Notes: generated by a model not told the origin, from the letters alone. Positions 12,141 to 23,165 are shown, counted from the stretch's first letter. The stretch is DNA of 64,000 nt from Taudactylus pleione (GCA_031769625.1 JAUIMM010000178.1:24439501-24503500), one strand, 5' to 3'. Numbers and translations: made by a program.

Positions 12141-13271
12141 GGGCCTGATTCAGAGATTGATGGAGACTCGGTCGCATCTGCGTCTATTGGTGGCTTGTAG
12201 TCTGTGACTTTATGCAAATGGAGCCACAAAGTCCTTCCCTGGTGTTCATAAGCATGTCCAAGGGGCCTATTCATTAAACCTAAAAATCCGATGGAGATAA
12301 TTAGATTTAGAACTCGCATGGAGTTCTACCTAATTATAGGTGGAATTCATCATTCCACCTCTCCATAAGTATCTATTCCGAAAAGCTGTCATTCTTGCGA
12401 TAACAGCTTTTCGGGAAATAGATACTTTTCCCTGCCTACACTACCTTATCGCATCTGGAAACAGTGCTGCGCATGCGCTGTTACATCTGTAAAACCAGCG
12501 CATGCGCAGCACTGCCTACAGATGCGTTAAGTTTGTGTACCCCCCGACCAAACCCCACCCCCCTCCGCTCACCTCCCCCCCCGACTTACCAGTCCGCGCA
12601 GCAGCCTCCGGCTCCATCCTGCTGGTCTGTCATGTGGTTTCCCAGCAGACCACATGACAGATTAGAAAAAAAAAACAAATTTTTTTTTTCTTTTTCTAAA
12701 CTTTCTTGTGTTCTGCTGGGGAGCACACATGACAGACCAGCCTCCGGAGCCTGAGGATGGAGCAGAGTGCCGGAGGGACTCGTCGGGGGACCTGCACACG
12801 TGGATACAGGTAAGTCAATTCTGCTATTCGCCACCTCACAGTGGCGAATAGTGACTGCATCAAATTCCAAAAATTCATAATTTTCGGAATTTGATGAATA
12901 CCACAATTTTCACATCCCCATACTAATGTATGGGGAGTGTGGAAAATAACACAGGGGAACTTAGCAAGGAGATATATCTCCTGTGCTAAGTGGCTACATG
13001 AATACCAAAATAACGTTATTTAAGGAAAATGTCCTTAAAAACGTTATTTTAGTGTTGATGAATAGGTCCCTCAAATGTGCAAGGACTGAGACGCTCACTG
13101 TCAGCGTCTGTAGGTGCTGATATACCAATTGGTGAGTCTTTAGATGTCATCAAAACTTGCACCAGTCCTTTGGCAGATGCCGTTTCTCCATCCGTGTATG
13201 ACCTCCAAGGTTGAGAGGTTGAGCATCTTTGTATGCGACCTCTTTCACCGCAGCTAACTGAATCTCCCCCC
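12141..13271. mobile_element. Large MITE (GGGCCTGATTCAG family) with TAA duplication, containing a nested MITE
   Basis: Left end GGGCCTGATTCAGAG; right end CTGAATCTCCCCCC. TAA flanks both sides (12,138-12,140 and 13,272-13,274). A 3-bp duplication is typical of PIF/Harbinger-type insertions. Most of its length is a second element at 12,259-13,073. Other members of this end family lie at 22,481, 52,353 and 56,068. Confidence 0.65.
12259..13073. mobile_element. Nested MITE with GGGGCCTATTCAT ends
   Basis: Left GGGGCCTATTCATTAAAC pairs with right GTTGATGAATAGGTCCCT. CAA on both sides may be the target duplication. The interior holds strong palindromes: a GCGCATGCGC hairpin pair at 12,464-12,518 and a CTGCTGGTCTGTCATGTG stem at about 12,618-12,745. 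It lies entirely inside the element at 12,141-13,271 and is therefore younger. Confidence 0.65.
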
Positions 13272-13299
13272 TAAGAGTCAAACATTTCACACTCTTTGC

Positions 13300-14070
13300 T
13301 CAAAAACAATGTTCTGCTGCAAAATGATGCGGATTGGCTGTGATAAATTTACCCAATATCGCAATGCGATATTAGAGTACATCACAAGGATGTATAAGTA
13401 TCGCATGCAGGGACAGAGCTGAAGATAAAGCGCTGTCCCTGTGAATTCACTCACTGTAGTTTTCACAAAAAATCAGCGCACGTTATGTGCCCCTGTCCCT
13501 GCTGCGGTGGCTACCGGCTCTGGGCGCTGCACGCAGGATCTTGCAATGCTTAGTGGAGCCACCCGGGAGTGAGACACAGCACATCAGCACTAGGCTGATG
13601 CACTGTGGGCTCTAGCTGGAACCACCGGCACTCCGGCAGATGAGATGTTCTTACATCTCATCATTAGTGCTTCCTGCTTCGCCTCGGTAAAGAGGCAAAG
13701 CGTGAAGAGTTATAGCGGCAAGGTAAGTGCAGCTATAATACATCTCCCCCATAGTGAGAAGATGTTCTTACATGCGCCGCCTGCTATTTAGACCACAAAG
13801 CTGATCACAGGGGCCAGCTCCCGGCTCTGCTAGTTAGAGCTGAGCAGGAGTAAGGGAAAAAGGGGAAAGCCTGGATAACTCCATCTGAAAACGGCATTAT
13901 CATCACAGGGCTTCCCATGGTATTTTTTTCACAGTTTATTTTTATTAAATCTGAGCAGATCACAATTCCCATTACGAGTATGGGAAATGCGATCTGTTAA
14001 CTAAAAATATGCGAATTGAAGGGCTTGGACTGGAGTAGTTTTTCATGAAAACTCCAAAAGCCCTTTAATA
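13300..14070. mobile_element. Fragments of a dispersed MITE related to 20,188 and 60,415
   Basis: The segment 13,850-14,000 (GGATAACTCCATCTG, then AGATCACAATTCCCAT) matches 60,580-60,700 in inverted orientation. The CAGGGACAGAGCT...TGTCCCTGTGAATTC part at 13,410-13,450 resembles 20,293-20,340. Complete ends could not be fixed. Confidence 0.5.
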
Positions 14071-14083
14071 CATGTATATGATA

Positions 14084-14567
14084 CAGACGTGTCCTCATAC
14101 ATCTAGCCTCCTTGCATGTTAAAAAACAGCCCTTTCTTGTCGCGCCGTGGTGTGACATGGTTGCGCAGAGTGTCGTTTCGTGCAACTTTTTACCTTTAAA
14201 TGTGTTTTATTTTGCAAAGCTATGTGAATAGGATGCACAGGCAGTTTCTGGTGATTAAAATGATATGCAGCATGCCTACATTCTGTGTGCCATGGAGGCT
14301 GTATCTGCATGCGAAACGCTACGTTACAGTGTAGCAGCCACTGACACTGTAATGTAGCATTTCGGATGTAGATGCACCCGCAGTCACACACAGAATATAG
14401 GAATGGTGCGTATCATTTTAATCAGCAGAAGCTGTGCGAATAAGACACATTTTAAGGTAAAGTGTCTCACGAAAAGACGCTCGGTGCTACAGAGTGACTC
14501 GGCTCTCACGTATTATGTGTAACACAACTTGTAGCATCCGGAGGTAAGATGTATGTGGACACATCTG
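14084..14567. mobile_element. Tc1/mariner-type MITE (CAGATGTGTCC family), copy 2
   Basis: Ends are CAGACGTGTCC and GGACACATCTG with TA on both sides (14,082-14,083 and 14,568-14,569). The two halves are roughly mirror images around 14,330 (GTTACAGTGTAGCAGCCACT), so the whole element can fold on itself. No coding potential. Confidence 0.8.
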
Positions 14568-14929
14568 TACTAAAATAATGTAAAAAGGGTGTGAAAACAC
14601 CCTTTTTCAAATTTTGTTTGTAAACCTAATATTGCTAAACAGGGCTCTAAGAGAGAAAGGAAGATGTTGTCATAGTTATTTTGTTGAAGTGAGGGTGCAT
14701 AATCTGAATTAGATTCTAATGGATACCGCCAGCCAGCACAGGGATTTGCAGAATGAACTGGCGAGAGAGAGAAAGATCAGTCTTCTTGCTGTATGTTAAG
14801 AATATTGAAGGGATAGATGGTTGAGCTGAATGCCACATAGTAGGAGGTTGTATTGTGGTAGATGATGAGAGCATAGATAATAGTTTTGGTTGAACATTGG
14901 CTAAGAATAGGATGCATTCTAACAATATT

Positions 14930-15370
14930 TAGAAGTTGAAGGGACATTACTAGGAGAGAGACTGGATACGAGAAACTCAGTAGATTGTGCAGTCATGTGT
15001 GACAATAAGGCAATGGGCTTGGGAAACAGAAAAAATTGTGTTACTGATGATGAGGGATAGTTGAGAGGATGTGGATGTTAGGGTCATCATGGTAGATATG
15101 GAATGGCTGAATGAGCAAATCAATTCACTGGAAAAGCAAAGGACCACAAATAAAAGCCTTGTGGGACTTCTCAAGATGATAGGAGGAGGGGAGGATGTGC
15201 AATAGACACTGAAGGAGTTGTTGGATAGGTAGAAAGGATATGTCACAGATCCCAATGGAGTGAGGGGGTGCAGGAGAAAAGGGTAATCAACCGTATAAAA
15301 AGCAACAAAGAGGTCTAGGAGGATGAGTATGGAGCTGTGACCCTGGGGTAGGACTGCGGAAAACATTAGC
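14930..15370 (-). pseudogene. L2-type LINE reverse transcriptase remnant
   Basis: On the minus strand, reading down from about 15,366, the translation contains ILILLDLFVAFYTVDY, which matches RT motif A of L2-clade LINEs (usual form LDLSAAFDTVDH). Next come PFLLHPLTPLG and YLSNNSFSV, in the order expected for the RT palm. A further frame gives YHDDPNIHIL, a decayed YADD box. Stops and frame changes separate these blocks, so the enzyme is dead. It would have copied LINE RNA at the target site. The part below 14,930 may be the same element but I cannot prove it. Confidence 0.6.
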
Positions 15371-15464
15371 GGCTTGACACTACTAGCAGCTCCTGCCTCC
15401 CTTACCTAGGGTGCAGGACTAAGTCAGTGCACCAGGAATGCCCTGGATTGTAGGAAATGGTGGG

Positions 15465-15950
15465 GTGTAGTAGGTATTACCGCTGGCCGCATCGTCGGCA
15501 GTTCAAATCCCGACAGCAGAAGCCCGGCAGGGGTGAAGATCCTGATTGCTAATTAAGGTAAGTAACGCTATCCTAATTCCCTAAGCTAACACTCCTTTAG
15601 GGGTGCCTAACCCTAACCCCCCTCTCAGTGCCTAAACCTAACCCCCCCTTCCCCGCAGCCTAAACATGTCTCCCGGAGGGGTGCCTAACCCTAACCTCCC
15701 CCCTCTCAGTGCCTCCCCCTAACCCCCCTTCCCCTAGGACAAACCTAACCCTCCCGGGTGTGGGGGGAGTGCCTAACTCTAAGTGTTCCCCCCGGAAGCC
15801 CTAAAACCTAACCCTCCCCCCTGCAGCTGTCCGCGCCCGGCTTACCTTCGTTCGGTATGCGGGCGTAGGTCTAATGACAGGCGTTGGGATTAGACAGTCG
15901 GGAAGCCGGCGGTCGGCATTTAGACCGTCGGCTTCCTGAATACATCCCAA
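15465..15950. mobile_element. Dispersed repeat with CCCTAA-rich core
   Basis: The core carries repeated CCTAACCCTAACC and CCTAACCCCCC motifs separated by CTCAGTGCCT spacers. The right end is a hairpin of GGAAGCCGGCGGTCGGCATT and its inverse near 15,895-15,945. It is the opposite-strand version of the family at 7,095. The CCCTAA motifs are irregular, so this is not a telomeric array. Confidence 0.6.
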
Positions 15951-16169
15951 ATGGTGACATATGCCTTTCCATGCTGGTTCTTTAGTGGACTATCTGGGCA
16001 GGCCTCAAAGAAAGGTTGTCTCTTCTCTATTATTGTCTCATATAGAAGGGGCAGGCACTGCTGCTCTTCATGTGGCTGGCCACAACCCTGGAGACTTTAC
16101 TTCAGCATCACTTCCAGGATACAGACAGAGATGTCCCTAGGGCCTGGTGTATATGTGGTACTTGAATTG

Positions 16170-16415
16170 TGGGGTCTGGTGTGTGTGGTGTTAATCTACT
16201 TTGTGGCCTTGTGTGTCCATGTGACATTAATATACTGTGCAACAGTCTGTAGAATTAATATACTATGGAGCCTGCTGTGTACATATGATGTTAATATACC
16301 ATAGGGAATGGTGTGTGAATGTGGCATTAATATGCAGCAGGGTCTTCTATGTGCCTGTGGCATTAAAATACTGTCGGATCTGCCGTGTGTGTGGTGATCA
16401 TATAGTGTGGGCAGA
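16170..16415. repeat. Degenerate minisatellite, about 42-bp unit
   Basis: About six units built on GTGTGT-NN-ATGTGGCATTAATATACTG, with heavy divergence. The open frames across it have low-complexity translations and no family resemblance. Confidence 0.65.
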
Positions 16416-16604
16416 GAAGTTATATGAAAGTGGTAGAGAGGTAATGTAATTAGAGGAATGAGTTAGGTTACAGTGTGAGAAGATGAAAAATGAATTTATA
16501 TTGGAAAAGTTAGAATTGAGTTTCATTTCCTCCAGTGGCACTTAGCAATGTGGGCGCATAGAACAGATCCCTTTTATGTTTGAGGATTGGATCATTAGGG
16601 ACTG

Positions 16605-17236
16605 TAGACTTCATTCAGAGTTAATGCCACATTTTGTGACCTATTCTTAGCTGTGACCAACTCTGCATAGGTAACAAATGGGGCTCCCTTCCCACGTGAG
16701 TGGCAGAAGCAGATGTGCCAAGAATATGATAAGGTGTGGCTTGACTGGTAACGAAATATGCTAACAATTCACACAGTGGATTAATTATCATTGCAGTAAA
16801 TGGGCGGAGAATGCAGAAAATAAGTACTCAAGTTGGTTGGAGAATGTGCAATGCTAATTGAACAATATGCAAATAACAACACTAATAAGTTTCACTCAAT
16901 TTGCAATTAAAGTGTCTCAGATGCGTCCTGCAGCTGTCCTCAACAGTTCTCAACTTACACCAGGGTTTGAGTACAAGTTATGTCCCCCCAAATAGGTGCC
17001 TATGTGCCTTCTCGCTGTCCACCTTGGCTGCAATCTACGGCAACGTGTGCTTACTGTACTTTGACCATATCTACACCCACTCCAACCCCTGTTCTGGTCC
17101 TCTTGTTGTAGAAACCAGCAAGTGCAAGTTGCCTGGAAAAAAATATGCACATCACAAAAAGACTGGGAAAAAAGAAAGTTACGGACAAGAACTGTTGCAA
17201 CTTGCGTTTTTGTCCAACTCGGAATGAGGTCCTGAA
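16605..17236. mobile_element. Probable MITE with GGACTTCATTC-type ends
   Basis: Left GTAGACTTCATTCAGAGTT pairs with right CAACTCGGAATGAGGTCC. The interior near the right end has an AAGTTGC / GCAACTTGC fold-back. No coding potential is convincing: the 108-codon frame at 16,901-17,227 has no domain. Confidence 0.5.
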
Positions 17237-17694
17237 TGTGGTGGCTGTATCGACTAGGTGTTATTGTAGAAACAGCCGGCCACATTAGGGCAGGACAATG
17301 TACTTTCAGGAGAGAAGTGTTTTAGTGAAGCTGAAAGGTGGATCAGGTGGGGAGAATATAGGAGCCGCAGTATGTGTGTACATTTAGATGTAGTTAGAAA
17401 TCCTACAGGACTTTAAAACTTTATTCTTACTATCCCCACACAGGACCATAACTAATTAGGGTATAATAAGGGTGGCACATACAGCCTTAGCACATAAAGC
17501 TATTGTTTCTGTAGTATAACTGAGGGCTATGCCCAAGTAATTCATTATCACATCTCATTTCAGTTATTAAGTCAAAGTAATTGGAAAATAATTATCTCAG
17601 TAATAACTAAAACTTACATTTCTGAAAATGTTATACCTTACTTACTTTTGAGCAGGACAATACAAGCATTTTTTGTACAGAAACCATGGAAATA

Positions 17695-18119
17695 TAGGTT
17701 GAGTCTCCCATATACAAAATGCTTGGGACCAAGGGTATTTTGGATATTGGAATATTCCGTATTTTGGAATAATTGCATTACATTTTGAAATGTCTTAGGA
17801 ATAGGGCCCAAATCTAAACACAGAATGCATTTATAATTCATATACACCTTATACACACAGCCTGAAGGTCATTTTATACAATATTTTCAATAATTTTGTG
17901 GCTCAAACAAAGTTTTTGTAGATACATGAAATTCATTTATATGTCATATACACCTTATACACACAGCCTATAGGTCATTTTATACTTTATTTTTAATAAT
18001 TTTGTGCCTTAAACAAAGTTTGTGTACATTGAACCATCAAAAATCAAAGGTTTCACTATTTCAGTCATGCTAAAAATATTCCGTATTTCGTAATATTTGG
18101 ATATGGGAGACTCATCCTG
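17695..18119. mobile_element. Tigger/pogo-like MITE (Tc1/mariner) with internal duplication
   Basis: The ends GGTTGAGTCTCCCATAT and ATATGGGAGACTCATCCTG are inverted and flanked by TA (17,693-17,694 and 18,120-18,121). The AAATGCTTGGGACC block and CATATACACCTTATACACAC block resemble a MITE family I also know from mammals. The internal block is present twice, 106 bp apart (17,839 and 17,945). Confidence 0.75.
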
Positions 18120-18779
18120 TAGTAGATTAATCTATGAAACAAATAAATAAATGCTCCATAACAGATTATATCTGGCTGAGATTGCAGTGATCACCTACAG
18201 TATCTGTGCAGTAAGTAAAAATTACTGTAGGTTTTAATATTTATTTGTCTGTTATCTTCCACACTACATATTAGATGGTAATAGTCTGTTTCTATAAATT
18301 AATAATAGGGGTGGAGATAGCTTCTGAACTCCACAGGCAAAAAGAAAGACTTATATCCAAGCATCCAGCTTGCCGAAGATGTTGTCTCTGAAATCCACTG
18401 CACTTTAGGCTGGATTTGGGATGCATATTTATTTTGGCATTGAGTGATGTGCTTGTTCTTTAATGTAGCCTAGAAGTGTTCAAACCGTCTGTGAAAATGT
18501 CTGCTTATTGTTTTGCAATGTTACACCTGTACTGTATCCGCCTGAAAACAAACACTGCTTTATTATAAACCTTTTCACCTTACAACATTATAGTAAGGCA
18601 GAATATGGGCTAGATGTGTGCGTCTTTCAGTTTGCTCATTGTAAATAGAATTTTCAGGCTACTGCATACTGGTGCCCATCATTTTAAGGGACTATGCCTC
18701 GTTTCAAATAGGAAAAAAATAAACAAATGGTACTTATCAATACTGACGCGTAAGTACAGGTAAATTGTAGAGTAAGCAT

Positions 18780-19760
18780 ATTCTGTAAGTTACAGATGTG
18801 TCCTCAAGCACCTATCCCTTTTCTACCATGTAGCGCAAGAGGTCTGGTGTGATTCCCGTGTTGCAGAATTTTTCCTTAAGTTTGCTACTTTTTTCTGCTA
18901 CTTTTTCTTTTATTGTGCTACTTTTTCCCAATGTTACATAAGTTTGCAAATAGCATACTAGGGGTATATTTATTAAAGTGCGGGTTTTTAGAAGTGGAGA
19001 TGTTGCCCATAGCAACCAATCAGATTCTACTTATCATTTATCTAGCACCCTCTAGAAGATAATAGCAAGAATCTGATTGAATGCTACGGGCAACATCTCC
19101 ACTTCTAAAAACCTGCACTTTAGTAAATATGCCCCTTGATGTTTTGTTGCAAAAAACCTGTATAAAGTCAGAGATTAGGCATAATGTCTCATGGTGGGGG
19201 TTGCTTGCATCAGACCTGCCCTGTGTACCTTTCAGTGACTTTGCTACATTTTCCTGCTAGCTTGTTTTACTCAATCTTGCATCCAATGCCGCACATCCAC
19301 TGCCAGACCCAGGGAAGACAGTACGATTACGACATCATAATCGTACCGTCGTTCCCCATCCCCTGCAGTGCCTACACTGTACGACACCCTCCATCATCCC
19401 TGAACATGGTCAATCTATCGTTATCGGCAGATTGACCACCATGTTCGGGCAATGATTGATGTCGGAAACTACCAGCGGGAGTGCTCATCGCTGGTCGTTT
19501 CCGACATTTGCATGCCCGACTTGTGCACGATTAATGAGCAATTGATCGACAACGATGTCATTATCGTTCAATCGCTCTGTTTAATCGGGTAGTGGATACC
19601 TGCCTTAAGTTAACAAATACTGTACTGCAGTAGGTTTTTTGTCACAAAGGATTTGGTAAAAAGCCACAAATAAAGCACAACGTTTCATGGTGGGGGACGC
19701 TCATATAAGACCTGCCGTGTGTACTTTTTCCTTCATTGTGCTACTTTTTCCTCACTTTTG
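18780..19760. mobile_element. Composite repeat region with nested MITEs
   Basis: It starts with CAGATGTGTCCTCAAG, the end of the CAGATGTGTCC family. A TTGTGCTACTTTTTCC module occurs near 18,900 and 19,735, and a TCATGGTGGGGG module at 19,189 and 19,687. These copies are separated by a MITE at 18,961-19,135 and by a CGAT-rich palindromic stretch at about 19,370-19,610, so at least two later insertions split an older repeat. Confidence 0.5.
18961..19135. mobile_element. Short fold-back MITE
   Basis: Arms of about 75 bp: left TTATTAAAGTGCGGGTTTTT, AGAAGTGGAGATGTTGCCC, AACCAATCAGATTCT; right the inverse (AGAATCTGATTGAATGC, GGGCAACATCTCCACTTCT, GCACTTTAGTAAATATGCCC). A spacer of about 25 bp separates the arms. 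It is nested in the older repeat around it. Confidence 0.85.
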
Positions 19761-20187
19761 TATATTAGTTCACTTATAGTGCACCTGATACTTAGGATTA
19801 GTATCTGTGTTTACCTACATAGGTGCATAGAGGCAATTATTTTGTGTAAATAATAGTTCATCCAGAGCACATACAAAATAAAACAAATATAGCAATATAG
19901 TGCAACACAAATTTAAGTTCCCAGTATTAAGTGCACAGTAATTATGTATCCACTTGGTTATTTCCAGGATTGGGGAAAAAAACAAAACTGTTTATTTAGT
20001 TTAAACCAGTTTTTTTTTTTTTTTTTGCATTAATGTTTTAATGAAAAAAAAAAATGGAATCCTGCATATTGTATTAATACTGTGAAACATTGCTATGTAT
20101 TAGGAACCGTATTCAGCCATGTTTTAATGCTTTCTAACAGAAACAACTAACAATCCAAAGTTATTAGGATTTTTTTTATCTCATTAA

Positions 20188-20555
20188 GGGCTCTATTTAC
20201 TACAATCCGCATTTAAAATGCGGTTGTAGTGTGATATTACCGACTGAATTCACACTGCAAATTCAGGCAATATCACAGGGATTTATTAAAAATCCATTTC
20301 AGGGACAGAGCTTGCGATAAAGCTCTGTCTCTGCGAATCCCCTTATCACTGTATTTTTCGGAAAAAATACAGTGACGAGGTGTTGGCGCATGCGCACCTC
20401 CGCATGCGCGCCGCCACTACCCTCCCACAACCAGGTCACAGTGCAGGATGGGAAACCAGCTGACCGGAGCCACGGAGGACATCACCGGAGCACCGATCTC
20501 TGGTCCCTGGATGCAGGTAAGTTTGATCTTGATTTTTCCAGCAGTGATCAGCTGC
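20188..20555. mobile_element. MITE fragment with GGGCTCTATTTAC end
   Basis: The left end follows TAA. Inside are fold-backs (GCATTTAAAATGC; a GCGCATGCGC pair) and a GGGACAGAGCT motif shared with 13,400. No matching right end: the fragment runs into an A-run at about 20,558 next to the Tc1 remnant. Confidence 0.45.
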
Positions 20556-20880
20556 TAAAAAAAAAAAAGAGCATCAGAACTGGACCATGGAGCAATGGAA
20601 GAAGGTGGTCTGGTCTGATGAAGCACATATTCTTTTACATCATGTGTACATCATGTGTACGGCCAGGTGTGTGTGCATTGTTTACTTGGGGAAGAGGTGG
20701 CACCAGGAAGCACTATGGGAAGAATGCAGGCCTGCTGAGTCAGTGTGATGCTCTGGGCAATGATCTGCTCGGAAACATTGGGTTCTGGCATTCATAAGGA
20801 TGTTACTTTGACATGTACTGTACCACCTACCTAAACATTGTTGCAGACCAAGTACACCCCTATATGGCAATGGCCTGTTT

Positions 20881-21229
20881 ATTTATTTATTATTACTTAT
20901 TACCAGTTATTTATATAGCGCACACATATTCCGCAGCACTTTACAGAGAATTTTTGGCCATTCACATCAGTCCCTTCCCCAGTGGAGCTTACACTCTATA
21001 TTCCCTATCACATGCGTACACACATACACACTAGGGTTAATTTGTGTTGGGAGCCAATTAACCTACCAGTATATTTTTGGAGTGTTGGAGGAAACCGGAG
21101 TACCTGGAGGAAACCCACGCAAGCACAGGGAGAATATACAAACTCTGAACAGTTAGGGCCATGGTGGGAATCGAACCCATGACCTCAGTGCTGTGAGGCA
21201 GTAATGCTAACCATTACACCGTCTGTGCT
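20881..21229 (-). mobile_element. tRNA-derived SINE inserted in the Tc1 remnant
   Basis: On the minus strand it begins with a tRNA-like head carrying a B box (GGTTCGATTCC at 21,168-21,178) and a weaker A box near 21,207-21,219. A conserved central part follows (TTTCCTCCAGGTACTCCGG), then a tail (TGCTGCGGAATATG, CTATATAAATAA) like L2 LINE 3' ends. It sits between GCCTGTTT (20,873-20,880) and GCCTCTTT (21,230-21,237), a probable 8-bp target duplication. Transcription would be by RNA polymerase III. Confidence 0.8.
21168..21178 (-). promoter_or_regulatory. RNA polymerase III B box of the SINE
   Basis: Minus-strand GGTTCGATTCC fits the B-box consensus exactly. The partner A box 30-40 bp upstream is degenerate (GTGTAATGGTTAGC), so promoter strength is uncertain. 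Confidence 0.7.
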
Positions 21230-21964
21230 GCCTCTTTCAGCAGGATAATGTGCCCTGCCACTATGCAAAAATTGATTGGTTCCAGGAACATGACAGAGTT
21301 GTTGAATTGGCCACCAAATTCCCCAGATCTCAATCTGAACGTACATTTCTGGGATATGCAGGAAAAACAAGTTGGAGCCATGATGGCCCCACCTCGCCAA
21401 CTTACATATCTGCTTCTAAAATCTGTGTGCCAGATACCACGGGACACCTACAGAGGTTTTGTGGAGTCCATGCTTCGATGGGTCAGAGCTGTTTTGGCAG
21501 CACAAGGAAGACCTACACAATATTAGGCAGGTGGTTTTAATGTTATGGTTGATGGGTGCAATGTTACACCCTCTTTCAGCCTGCAGCAACATTGGTCAGT
21601 AGGAAGGTGACAGCACTACAGCCAATTCCCACAATTGCCCATGTAATCACTTTTCTGGGACATAGTAATGAGAAGCAGTCTGATGGGTGGAGGAAATACT
21701 AGCCTCCGCAGCGTGTGGCAGTCCAACCTTACTGCAAATTGGAACAAACGTACTGATCGCGGGATTGTCCTAACAGAGGTGCAGTGAAGGTATTAGTCAG
21801 TTCTCAACCTCCAGGAAACAACTTTGATGGCAACCCTAAAAGATGGTTCAACATGTTGGGAACTCTAAATTGAAGTTGCAATATGTAATGTAATATGCTG
21901 GATGCTTTGTAAAATATATACAGTATGATGGCCACAGAATTTTTATATACATACACACACATAT

Positions 21965-22075
21965 ATACAAAGGGATGTAGTCTGCATCCCGGCGTGCGAC
22001 ATGCCAACATGCTAAATACCCGGCTCCAGTATCACGACCGCCGGTATCCCGAAGGCAAGTATCAGGAGTTAGGGG
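21965..22075. mobile_element. Fragment of the GGGATGCCGG repeat family
   Basis: GGGATGTAGTCTGCATCCCGG and ACGACCGCCGGTATCCCGAAGG are the family ends seen at 7,095 and 41,610. The core is deleted or reduced here. Confidence 0.5.
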
Positions 22076-22480
22076 AGGGCCTAGAGCCGGCGCCCCGCCT
22101 GCCTGCTCACGCTGAGCCTTACAGTTGGACAGGCTACAGTGGGGTGCATGGTCTCTGCTGCCGCCGCCTTCGGGACTTTCACTGACATGTCCCAGGTATC
22201 ACCTGGACTGGGGATAAAGGAGTATCGGAGACACACACCTCCTCCAATCCCATCACTGTGGGTGGGGCCGAATTCATCCGGTGTCCAATCACGTGCTGAA
22301 GAGGGAGGACACAATGTTCTATTGTCCAATCCTGAGCTGGGTGGTGGAGCCTGAGTTATGTCAGATTAGTAATCACATTATTACATTACCGAAAAGCTGT
22401 GCCCCCCAGATTACACAAGGTGCGGCTGCTGGAAGAAGCCCAGTAAGTTATCTCTGTAATGGAGTGTGTGTGTGGTCTAT

Positions 22481-23067
22481 GGGCCTGATTCAGAGCCGGA
22501 CGCTATTTGCGCTCGCTCGTTCAGAAAAAAGGGGTGGCTATTCAAATGAACCGTTCGCTCTTTGCGGTCTGTTGACGCCTCTAGGTCTGAACGAGCGAAC
22601 AAAACATACGGTCGTTTTTTGGAAAACTACGCCCTCTGGCCGCTCGCATCCTACGTCATGTCCGCTATTTATTAGATTAATCGAGTACATCGACCAGCGT
22701 ATGAACTGCTCGCTATTCTTGTGGTTGGTTTTCCCTACCGCAATCATGCGAGCAGTTCTGACTATAAAATAACCCAGTGACGTGGTCAATGACGCGGCTG
22801 TATTAATTATGCACACCCATAAAACGCCCGTTTTGACCTTTAAGCACGCCTGCGTTCTCATCTCCACTCCCCGTTTTCAAGCACCTTCCCCTGTTACCAC
22901 CCACATATACGCCTCCTCCTGTCACTCAAAATAGCAGGCATTCGCTATTTAGCGAACAAACGATTTTCGGCCGCACTGACTGGTTCGCGCATGCGTATTA
23001 CGATCCGTACGCATGCGCAGTTGTGCAAACATCGCCCGGAACGAACGAGCGGCTCTGAATCAGGCCC
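22481..23067. mobile_element. MITE (GGGCCTGATTCAG family) with TAT duplication
   Basis: Left GGGCCTGATTCAGAGCCG and right CGGCTCTGAATCAGGCCC are perfect inverted ends of about 18 bp, flanked by TAT (22,478-22,480 and 23,068-23,070). The left subterminal GCTCGCTCGTTC pairs with GAACGAACGAGC on the right. Open frames inside run on both strands and are chance. Confidence 0.85.
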
Positions 23068-23079
23068 TATGTTACTAGG

Positions 23080-23165
23080 AGAATCTCAAGGAATATTTCA
23101 GTGAAAACCTGATCAAAATCGGTTCAGCAGTTCTTGAGTTTATCGCGAAGAAACAAACAATTATA
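23080..23165. mobile_element. Possible retroelement tail
   Basis: The stretch AAAATCGGTTCAGCAGTTCT followed by CGCGAAGAAACAAACAA and a TATA microsatellite resembles 3' tails of some non-LTR or Penelope-like elements. A related ACTGAACCGATTTTCATG motif lies at 40,435 in the opposite orientation. The family is not identified. Confidence 0.35.

Larger units (their letters stand above)
20570..21555 (+). pseudogene. Dead Tc1-like transposase fragment, split by a SINE
   Basis: Pieces of a Tc1-type DDE transposase can be read in the plus strand. At 20,581-20,640 the translation gives WTMEQWKKVVWSDEAH, holding the first catalytic Asp (20,617-20,619). After the SINE, 21,237-21,525 gives QQDNVPCHYAKI, NWPPNSPDLN and CQIPRDTYRGFVESM. 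The catalytic Glu motif normally written PIEHFW reads LNVHFW, so the third catalytic residue is lost. The 3' end AGGCAGGTGGTTTTAATG is the usual inverted-repeat end of this family. The 5' half is missing and several frameshifts are present. It cannot make enzyme. Confidence 0.8.

Noticed and set aside
15465..15830. Interstitial telomere array
   Set aside because: CCCTAA words are irregular, interrupted by other spacers, and shared with other dispersed copies that have their own ends.
21160..21230. tRNA gene on the minus strand
   Set aside because: The B box is good but the A box is degenerate, no cloverleaf closes, and the sequence continues into a SINE body and L2-like tail.
22281..22772. 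163-codon plus-strand open frame
   Set aside because: It runs across the left boundary of a MITE and has no domain.
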